A DNA stretch of 5,433 nt from NCBI GenBank assembly GCA_028691155.1, contig JAQUZV010000150.1:1-5433 (forward strand), written 5' to 3'. This DNA comes from Victivallales bacterium. Its GTDB lineage: Bacteria > Verrucomicrobiota > Lentisphaeria > Victivallales > SZUA-371. This document shows positions 1 to 5,071 of this stretch, piece by piece. The stretch's first letter is position 1, and every line of letters begins with the position of its first letter. Below the pieces are notes generated by a model that was not told the origin of the DNA, ran no database searches, and was given only the letters and a program-made list of their open reading frames with translations. A program made the position numbers and the translations under genes.

Positions 1-89
1 ACCCAGTAGCCGGCGGTAATGAGCGGCAGTTTGCCGGGAAAGGGGTCGATGGCGGTGGGGTGGCGGCGATTTGGAGTCATCATCATCAT
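1..89 (-). CDS. Partial gene, N-terminus only; possible COG4705-type membrane protein
   Basis: Only the first 29 codons or so lie in the window; the gene continues beyond its left edge. The reading frame opens with four consecutive ATG codons (80 to 89). The outermost one is preceded by AAGGA six bases upstream, which is a good ribosome binding site and supports a real start. The visible protein is MMMMTPNRRHPTAIDPFP followed by GKLPLITAGYWV. The second part resembles, from memory, the start of the COG4705 family of multi-pass membrane proteins of unknown function, which often begin with a K-L/V-P-x-I-T-x-x-F/Y-W pattern just before the first membrane helix. That match is short and tentative. 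The gene follows the PepSY-like gene on the same strand after 68 bases, so it may be co-transcribed by read-through of the hairpin between them. No copy of the 11-bp regulatory repeats is visible in front of it. Confidence 0.6.
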   Translation of the reverse strand, partial: MMMMTPNRRHPTAIDPFPGKLPLITAGYW

Positions 90-95
90 TATTAT
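78..95 (-). repeat. Trinucleotide tract at a start codon
   Basis: Read on the minus strand this is ATAATA followed by four ATG triplets. All four ATGs are in frame, so a gain or loss of a unit would change the number of N-terminal methionines or the distance from the AAGGA ribosome binding site (96-100) to the start, but not the reading frame. The tract is short, so this may simply be chance. Confidence 0.6.
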
Positions 96-116
96 TCCTT
101 GTCTGGGGTTGTCGAA

Positions 117-142
117 TCGGCTCCCGCAATCGCGGGAGCCGA
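117..142 (-). terminator. Strong hairpin after the PepSY-like gene, no U-tract
   Basis: There is a perfect 11-bp inverted repeat (117-127 with 132-142) around a 4-base loop, mostly G/C. It starts 15 bases after the stop codon of the PepSY-like gene, where an intrinsic terminator usually sits. On the minus strand the bases after the stem are TTCGACAACC, so the expected run of Us is missing. It may be a weak or factor-assisted terminator, an mRNA 3'-end stabiliser, or an attenuator before the next gene. The stem is certain; its function is inferred. Confidence 0.4.
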
Positions 143-157
143 GGGGGGGCGGAGGGG

Positions 158-715
158 TTAAAAGAGGAGGCGGAAAAACCGGATGAAGACATTGGGTTTT
201 TCCTGTTCCAGATGCAGAATTTTTCCCGTTCCGGTTATTTGAACTTCGTAGTCGTAATCCCCGGCAGTGCCGGTAAGTTCATAGATGGTGAGACTGCCTT
301 CTTTCCTGATCTCCGCCTCCGACAGTTCGAGACCGGGAATCGCGTCCGTCAGTGCTGATTTCACTCCGGCCGGAACCTGGGCGAGGCTGATATCTTCATC
401 CTCGTTGTCCGCGTCATCCAGTCCCTCCCTGGTTTGCAGCACTTTGCCGTCGGCGGCAATTTTGAGTTCATAAAATTTGTTGCCGGCCAGACCTTGCAAT
501 TCATACACCATGGCGCCCTCGTATTTTTCTCTTTCCGCGCCGACGAATTCGATGCCGGGGACCGCCTGCTCCACGGCTTTTCTCACCTGGAGCGGAACCG
601 AAGCGACGGGAATGATGGTTTCTCCGTCGTGGTCGTCACCGCCATAGACCGGCAGTACGGCCAGGGCGAAAAGGACCAGAACGGCAACGACAATTGACTT
701 ACTGAACTTTTTCAT
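158..715 (-). CDS. Secreted two-repeat PepSY-like domain protein
   Basis: A 185-residue exported protein. Residues 1-25 form a typical signal peptide (MKKFSK, a hydrophobic stretch, then VYG/GDD as the probable cleavage site). No cysteine follows it, so the product should be free in the periplasm. The mature part holds two ungapped PepSY-like modules at about 40-97 and 114-171, about 23 of 58 residues identical. Each has VP..V..A near its start, then PG, YEL.G.AG, a Y, and a GK[VI]L end. An acidic linker (DDADNEDED) separates them. The C-terminus is an aromatic and basic tail, FIRFFRLLF. The start is fixed by AAGGAGA five bases upstream. PepSY-like proteins (PF11396/DUF2874 type) are small periplasmic proteins of mostly unknown biochemical role, often beside two-component systems. 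One more copy of the module lies in the periplasmic part of the neighbouring kinase. The promoter region carries the same repeats as the arnT promoter, so the gene is probably controlled by the regulator at 2399-3094. Ligand and exact role are unknown. Confidence 0.88.
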   Translation of the reverse strand: MKKFSKSIVVAVLVLFALAVLPVYGGDDHDGETIIPVASVPLQVRKAVEQAVPGIEFVGAEREKYEGAMVYELQGLAGNKFYELKIAADGKVLQTREGLDDADNEDEDISLAQVPAGVKSALTDAIPGLELSEAEIRKEGSLTIYELTGTAGDYDYEVQITGTGKILHLEQEKPNVFIRFFRLLF

Positions 716-745
716 GGCAATCTCCTTTGCTGGGGGTTTACCTTG

Positions 746-799
746 ATTATACCCCCGGCAGATTGCGGCGGCATGGCCGCAAAATTACCATCCGGCAAT
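746..799 (-). promoter_or_regulatory. Promoter of the PepSY-like gene with three 11-bp direct repeats
   Basis: On the minus strand a perfect -10 hexamer TATAAT lies at 751-746, giving a start of transcription near 739 and a leader of about 24 bases. No TTGACA-like -35 is found 16-18 bases upstream. Three back-to-back 11-bp units stand there instead: GGTAATTTTGC (789-779), GGCCATGCCGC (778-768) and CGCAATCTGCC (767-757), ending 5 bp before the -10. The block from 757 to 799 aligns without gaps to 4870-4912 in front of arnT (about 32 of 43 bases identical), and the -10 hexamers also align. OmpR/PhoB-type regulators bind tandem direct repeats with an 11-bp period, so these are the likely sites of the regulator encoded at 2399-3094. 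Binding is inferred. Confidence 0.65.
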
Positions 800-813
800 G
801 TTGGAGAAAAATC

Positions 814-2439
814 TCATGGTGCAAGTGGAAAAGTCAGTTCGAAGCGGCTTCCGCGGCCCGGCTTGCTGTGCAGGGCAATGGTGCCGTGGTGAGCTTTGAC
901 AATAGCCTGCACCAGGCTGAGTCCCAGGCCGTTGCCAGGTTGAGAACGGCTGCTGTCACAACGGAAGAAGCGGTCGAAAACGCGCACCTGATCCGCCGTG
1001 CCGATGCCGCAGCCGTTGTCATTGACGATGATCCGGGCCTGGGTTCCGGAGACGCCGACTTCGAGCGTGACTTTGCCGCCGGCGGCGCTATACTTGATGG
1101 CGTTGTCGAGCAGATTGGCCACCATGCGCTGCAACCGGCTGCGGTCGCCGTTGATCGGACAGCGGTCGACGTCGAGATTCAGGGTAAAATCGATCTGCTT
1201 GCTTTCCGCCAACGGCAGAAAGAGATTGTAGGCCTGACGGGCCAGCAACGTCAGATCGAGCGGGGCGATATGGAGTTGGGCGGTACCGGAATCGGTACGG
1301 GTGATTTCCAGCATGATATTGATAATGCCGATCAGCCGGTCGCATTCTTCGACGATTTCACCCGACATCAGTTGATAATCGGCGGTGGTCGGGTTGCCGT
1401 GGACCGTGGTTTCGATAATGCCCCGGATGCGGGTCAGGGGGGTGCGCAGGTCGTGCGCCACGTTGTCCGACACTTCTTTGAGATCGAAAATCAGTTTTTC
1501 GATTTGGGCCAGCATATGGTTGAAGGCGGTCACCAGTTCGTCGATTTCTTCGCCTTCGTCGCCGGATTCGACTCGGCGGCTCAAATTGCCGTTGCCGATC
1601 GCCGCGGCGGCCATGCTGACCCGTTCCACGCCCTTCATGGTTTTGGCGGCGAGGAGCCAGCCGATGGCCGCGCTTAACAGCAGCAATATGCTGCTGAAAA
1701 CGGCAAAAACCGACCAATAGCTGTGCAGGATGGTTTCGTTGTAACGAAGATTTACCGCGGTTTCTAGAATATTGCCGTCGAACAGCCGATGTTCGTAAAT
1801 CCTCAGCGCCGACCGGCTGGGCACGGTCACCGTAACCGCCTGGTCGAAAGGCAACCGCCGCCGGTAATCTTTCCGTTCCCGGGCCAGCTTGATCCAGGAA
1901 CGGCCGTCCGATTGCGCCAGAACCGTGCCGTTGGGAGCCAGCAGCCGGAAAAAGATCCGGTTGACGCCCTGATAATAGACTTCGCGATTGAATTTGCGTT
2001 CCAGCTGGCGGAGGCGATTTTCCGGTATCCGTTCCTCGACTTCCAACACCTTGCCGTCGGAGGAAATGGCAATATCATAACTTTTTTTCCCTGCCGTACC
2101 GACGATCTCGTACCAACACCGATGTTCATTGCGTTCGCGCCAGGCGTCTCTGATGACCAGTCCTTTCACCCGGGCGGCGGCGGCGGCTTTGATTTGCGCC
2201 GGAATGGCGACACTGTCCGGGGGGGCGATATTGTCGGCTTCGCCGTTGACGTAGCAGTCTTCGAGCTGCCGCGACAGCGTCGTCAACTGTCGGTCCACCG
2301 CCGCGGTCATGCTCGCCTTCAGCAGGTGATAGATGCCCAGAAACAGCAACATCGACGAGGCCGCGAACAGCAGGGCATACCAGCGTGCGGTGCGGAATTT
2401 AACCGTTCTGATGATGCGGATGTCTTTCTTCCAGAACAT
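814..2439 (-). CDS. Sensor histidine kinase with a PepSY-like module in its periplasmic domain
   Basis: A 541-residue inner-membrane kinase that should autophosphorylate and pass phosphate to the regulator encoded just upstream. Order: membrane helix about 19-40, periplasmic region about 41-240, second helix about 242-265, HAMP about 266-318, HisKA with the H-box SDNVAHDLRTPL (phospho-accepting His329), then the HATPase domain with the N-box ending ANLLDN (Asn446), G1 box NDNGCGIG (Asp474), an F-box around VFDRFF and G2 box GNGLGLSL (502-509). All catalytic motifs are intact. The architecture resembles CusS/PmrB kinases. Unusually, periplasmic residues 79-136 (2032-2205) form a PepSY-like module matching the repeats of the protein at 158-715. 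Behind it lies a stretch (about 159-235) like the ordinary CusS-type sensor region (NRIFFRLLAPNG). The periplasmic part has two cysteines, 62 and 108. The start at 2439 is preceded by AGAGG with 8-base spacing and overlaps the regulator gene by 41 bases. The frame stays open to 2562 but that part lies inside the regulator gene. Confidence 0.93.
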   Translation of the reverse strand: MFWKKDIRIIRTVKFRTARWYALLFAASSMLLFLGIYHLLKASMTAAVDRQLTTLSRQLEDCYVNGEADNIAPPDSVAIPAQIKAAAAARVKGLVIRDAWRERNEHRCWYEIVGTAGKKSYDIAISSDGKVLEVEERIPENRLRQLERKFNREVYYQGVNRIFFRLLAPNGTVLAQSDGRSWIKLARERKDYRRRLPFDQAVTVTVPSRSALRIYEHRLFDGNILETAVNLRYNETILHSYWSVFAVFSSILLLLSAAIGWLLAAKTMKGVERVSMAAAAIGNGNLSRRVESGDEGEEIDELVTAFNHMLAQIEKLIFDLKEVSDNVAHDLRTPLTRIRGIIETTVHGNPTTADYQLMSGEIVEECDRLIGIINIMLEITRTDSGTAQLHIAPLDLTLLARQAYNLFLPLAESKQIDFTLNLDVDRCPINGDRSRLQRMVANLLDNAIKYSAAGGKVTLEVGVSGTQARIIVNDNGCGIGTADQVRVFDRFFRCDSSRSQPGNGLGLSLVQAIVKAHHGTIALHSKPGRGSRFELTFPLAP

Positions 2440-3094
2440 AGCCGAAACCTCTGACGGTATGGATGAGCTGCGTGGAGTAGGGACGATCGATCTTATCGCG
2501 CAACCGGCAGATGCGGGTTTCGACGATATTGGTCTGGGGGTCGAAATTGTATTCCCAGACATGTTCCATAATCATGGTTTTGGATACCACGCGTCCGGCA
2601 TGGCGCATCAGATATTCCAGCAGGGCGTATTCCAGCGGCTGGATGTCGATGCGGTCTTGGCCCCGGAACACCTTGTGGCCGAGCAGGTCGATACGGAGGT
2701 CTCCCACCGCCAGCGTGGTGGGTTCGGCGATGGCGTGGGTACGCCGGATCAGCGCCTGAATGCGGGCGAGGAGTTCGGAAAACGCAAAGGGTTTGACCAG
2801 ATAGTCGTCGCCTCCCTGCTGCAGGCCGGTAATACGGTCTTCGACCGAGCTGCGGGCGCTGAGCACGATGATCGGCGTGGTGATCTTTTTCCGCCGCAGT
2901 TCGGCGATGACGCTGAGTCCGTCCAGTTGCGGCAGCATGATATCGATGATAAGCAGGTCGTAATCCTCGGTGGCGGCGCGAAACAGTCCGTCGACGCCGT
3001 CCGCGGCATGTTCCGGCGTATAGCCCTCCTGCTTCAGACCTTTGATAATGAACGCCGCGGTGCGTTGGTCGTCTTCAATCAGCAATATTTTCAT
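2399..3094 (-). CDS. OmpR/PhoB-family response regulator
   Basis: A 231-residue DNA-binding response regulator. The receiver domain (about 1-118) has the acidic pair Asp8-Asp9, the phosphorylated Asp51 (in IIDIMLPQLDG), Ser79 and Lys101 (in LVKPFAFSELLARI). The C-terminal winged helix (about 127-224) has the family signatures LEYALLEYLMRHAGRVVSK, TNIVETRICRLRDKID and HTVRGFGYVLEE. Length and layout are normal for the CusR/PmrA/PhoP branch. Its ATG overlaps the stop codon of arnT (ATGA), and its own ribosome binding site is weak, so translation is probably coupled to arnT. It is followed by its cognate kinase with a 41-base overlap. The tandem 11-bp repeats in front of arnT and of the PepSY-like gene are the best candidates for its binding sites, which would make it autoregulated. 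The sequence cannot separate a polymyxin or cation responder from a metal responder; the linked arnT favours a PmrA-like role. Confidence 0.95.
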   Translation of the reverse strand: MKILLIEDDQRTAAFIIKGLKQEGYTPEHAADGVDGLFRAATEDYDLLIIDIMLPQLDGLSVIAELRRKKITTPIIVLSARSSVEDRITGLQQGGDDYLVKPFAFSELLARIQALIRRTHAIAEPTTLAVGDLRIDLLGHKVFRGQDRIDIQPLEYALLEYLMRHAGRVVSKTMIMEHVWEYNFDPQTNIVETRICRLRDKIDRPYSTQLIHTVRGFGYVLEERHPHHQNG

Positions 3095-4824
3095 GGTTGC
3101 ATCCCGTTTGCGTTATAGACGGCGAACCGGATGTGTTTCCGGTCCGGATCGTCGATTATGTTCTGCGGCGCCGGCGCGTTCCGCGGCCGATGGCCGGAAT
3201 TCAGTACCAGAACCACCCGGCGGCGGCGGGTCGGGTCTTTTACCAGCTTAACGAAGGCTTCTTCACTCAGAAACCGTTTTCTGGCCTGCGGCTTGTTCAG
3301 GCCGTACTGCAATTCTCCACCCTTACGATATACCAACAGGTCATTTCGCCGCCAGTACCAGCTTGCCGCGGCGAACAGGCGGTTGTCGGCGACCACGATG
3401 TCATCCGGCCGAATCTTATCCGCCACCCGGGTCAGAAACGCGCCCGGCGCTTTTCGGGTCAGTACCAGTCCCGGACACAGGGGATGGGCCAGTAAAAATA
3501 CCAGCAACGGTCCCAGACAGAACCACCGTATCTTGCGGCCGCCGTCGATACTGCGGGCCGCTCTTAACATACTATAACCCCAAATGGCCAAAATTCCCGC
3601 CGTTGTCAGCCATTTCCAACTTTCGTCGGCGCCGTAGATGGCGACGGTGGTGACTTTTTTATGGCATAGGCGGGAGATTACGGCCGGGCTGATATTCCAT
3701 GCGGCCGCCAGTTGGGAAGCAAGCAGCAGGCTCAGGGCGATAAAACAAATAATGGCGGTAACCCGGCTGGTCCGGTTGAATATCCGGTGATCGGGCTGGG
3801 CGAAATACGTTTCGAGGCCACCGGCGATCAGCACGGCCACGGCCGGGAAGCACGGCAGAATGTAAGTGCCGAGTTTGCCGCTTGAAATCGAGAAAAACAG
3901 AAAAGGGAAGATCAACCAGCACCAGCAGTAGCGCGTAAAACTGTCGACCGGCAATTCTCTTTTGAGTTGGGTCATGATGCCCGGCACGAGCAGGGTCCAC
4001 GGCATGGCGCCGCCGATAATTATCGGGATGAAATACCAGCACGGCGCCGGATGTTGGGCCGAATCGTGGGCAAAGAAGCGGTTCCAGTGTTCGACCACGA
4101 TAAAATAGCGCCAGAAATCGGGATCGCCCCGATGTATGGCGATTGACCAGGGCAGGATAACCAGTCCGGCGGTCAACAGCGGCAGCCACGGCAGCCGCAG
4201 CAGGTCTTTGCCGCGTTTCTCCCAGAACATGAACGGCCCGATGACGAGGGCCGGGATGGCCATGGCGATAAAGCCTTTGGTCAGAAAGGCCAGTCCGCAG
4301 CTTACTCCCATGAGCGACAGCCATAATCGGGCCCGGGGTCGCGAATCGGCCCGGTAGGCCAGATAAAACGCCAGCAGCGCACCGGTAACGAAAAGTGACA
4401 CGGGGGCGTCGAGAACCGCGAACGTGCCGACGAAATACACCAGCGCACAGGACGTAAATATCATCATGGTCAAAGTTGCCGTTTCCCGGCGGCGGAATTT
4501 TGCGGTGACGGCCCAGAGCAGCAGCGCGGCTGCTATCGTGGCCAGCGCCGAGGGCAGGCGGACGGCAAAATTGTTGGCGCCGCAAACGGTTTGGGACAGG
4601 GCGCCGAGCCAGTAGCCCAGAATCGGTTTTTCAAAATAACGCAGTCCGCCGAGATGCGGCACCATCCAGTCGTGATACGCCGTCATTTCCCGGGGAATTT
4701 CCGCGTAACGGGTTTCATCGGGCGTTACCAGGGGACGTATCCCCAGCGGCAGCAGATATAGGAGTAAGATAATGAGCAACCATGACCACCATATTTTCCG
4801 CCGCGATTTTTCTTCGAACAACAT
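3091..4824 (-). CDS. arnT: ArnT-type lipid A 4-amino-4-deoxy-L-arabinose transferase
   Basis: A 577-residue GT-C membrane glycosyltransferase. ArnT moves 4-amino-4-deoxy-L-arabinose, or in some bacteria another amino sugar, from undecaprenyl phosphate to lipid A on the periplasmic face of the inner membrane, lowering the negative charge and the binding of polymyxin. The similarity to Escherichia coli ArnT, as I remember it, runs the whole length: TPDETRYAEIPREM (34-47, with the acidic pair Asp36-Glu37), GLRYFEKPILGYW (60-72), GANNFAVRLPS, GTFAVLDAP, LTKGFIAMAIP, FWRYFIVVEHWNRF, SAQHPAPCWYF, FSISSGKLGTYILPCFP and, in the C-terminal periplasmic domain, NDLLVYRKGGELQYGLN. Many membrane helices are evident. 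The start at 4824 is preferred over the ATG at 4848: it has GGGAG seven bases upstream, and the predicted transcript would start only about four bases before 4848. It is the first gene of the operon with the regulator and kinase. None of arnA, B, C, D, E or F is nearby, so the donor sugar is unproven. Confidence 0.9.
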   Translation of the reverse strand: MLFEEKSRRKIWWSWLLIILLLYLLPLGIRPLVTPDETRYAEIPREMTAYHDWMVPHLGGLRYFEKPILGYWLGALSQTVCGANNFAVRLPSALATIAAALLLWAVTAKFRRRETATLTMMIFTSCALVYFVGTFAVLDAPVSLFVTGALLAFYLAYRADSRPRARLWLSLMGVSCGLAFLTKGFIAMAIPALVIGPFMFWEKRGKDLLRLPWLPLLTAGLVILPWSIAIHRGDPDFWRYFIVVEHWNRFFAHDSAQHPAPCWYFIPIIIGGAMPWTLLVPGIMTQLKRELPVDSFTRYCWCWLIFPFLFFSISSGKLGTYILPCFPAVAVLIAGGLETYFAQPDHRIFNRTSRVTAIICFIALSLLLASQLAAAWNISPAVISRLCHKKVTTVAIYGADESWKWLTTAGILAIWGYSMLRAARSIDGGRKIRWFCLGPLLVFLLAHPLCPGLVLTRKAPGAFLTRVADKIRPDDIVVADNRLFAAASWYWRRNDLLVYRKGGELQYGLNKPQARKRFLSEEAFVKLVKDPTRRRRVVLVLNSGHRPRNAPAPQNIIDDPDRKHIRFAVYNANGMQP

Positions 4825-4858
4825 TGGTTCTCTCCCGTTTATTGCCATTTACAACCGG

Positions 4859-4912
4859 AATATAGGCCGGGCAAATTGCCGGAACATGACCGCAACATTG
4901 CCATTTGTCAAT
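4859..4912 (-). promoter_or_regulatory. Promoter of the arnT-regulator-kinase operon with three 11-bp direct repeats
   Basis: On the minus strand a -10 hexamer TATATT lies at 4864-4859, predicting a transcript start near 4852 and a leader of about 28 bases to the ATG at 4824. Immediately upstream are three tandem 11-bp units, GGCAATGTTGC (4902-4892), GGTCATGTTCC (4891-4881) and GGCAATTTGCC (4880-4870), ending 5 bp before the -10, where a -35 would otherwise overlap. No consensus -35 is present at the usual distance. Sequence, phase and distance match the promoter of the PepSY-like gene. I infer activation by the regulator encoded in this same operon, bound next to RNA polymerase. Confidence 0.68.
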
Positions 4913-4994
4913 CCTGGGAGTAAGGGTAACCTGCGGCGGCTACGGCCACGATAAAATTTTACGGGATATTTTTCCGCCCCGGCGGTTCTGCGGG

Positions 4995-5023
4995 TTGCAA
5001 ATTTTCCTGGGCGAGGTTATATC
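4995..5023 (+). promoter_or_regulatory. Weak candidate promoter for the rightward gene
   Basis: TTGCAA (4995-5000) and TATATC (5018-5023) are separated by 17 bases, each matching four of six consensus positions. The transcript would start near 5030 and leave a leader of about 40 bases before the ATG at 5072. An alternative -10, TATACT at 5049-5054, is closer to consensus but would leave only about 10 bases of leader and has no good -35. Confidence 0.25.
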
Positions 5024-5071
5024 CGGACAGGGATAGATGTCGACACAATATACTACCGGGGGGAATGGGGG

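Noticed and set aside
768..786. Inverted repeats such as TTGCGG/CCGCAA before the PepSY-like gene as a terminator for the kinase gene
   Set aside because: The stem is short, lacks a following U-tract, and is explained by the direct-repeat regulatory units that it overlaps.
727..1677. A 316-codon open frame on the plus strand opposite the kinase gene
   Set aside because: It lies wholly antisense to the kinase gene apart from its first bases, has low-complexity Ala/Gly/Asp composition and no recognisable domain, while the kinase has all catalytic motifs intact.
1789..2454. Plus-strand open frame of 221 codons opposite the kinase's N-terminal half
   Set aside because: It is an antisense shadow of the periplasmic and membrane region of the kinase, with no ribosome binding site or family resemblance.
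2440..2562. Upstream extension of the kinase reading frame to an ATG at 2562
   Set aside because: The extra 41 residues are rich in Ser/Pro/Arg, overlap the winged-helix part of the regulator in another frame, and the ATG at 2439 has a well-placed AGAGG site.
3659..4585. A 308-codon minus-strand frame inside arnT
   Set aside because: It runs in a different frame from arnT on the same strand, is very rich in Arg/Pro/His, and is fully contained in a gene with strong family motifs.
4825..4848. Upstream ATG at 4848 as the start of arnT
   Set aside because: It has no ribosome binding site and would leave a leader of only about four bases from the predicted promoter; the ATG at 4824 follows GGGAG at seven bases.
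4906..4911. A perfect TTGACA on the minus strand upstream of arnT as a -35
   Set aside because: It is about 41 bases from the TATATT hexamer, and no good -10 lies 16-18 bases downstream of it.
4952..4961. Palindrome TAAAATTTTA as an operator
   Set aside because: It is an AT-rich 10-mer with no flanking symmetry and no second copy in the window.
4997..5007. A single 11-mer (GGAAAATTTGC on the minus strand) resembling the repeat unit
   Set aside because: It matches one unit at about 9 of 11 positions, but the neighbouring 11-mers on either side do not fit, so it lacks the tandem array seen at the two real sites and is probably an AT-rich chance match.
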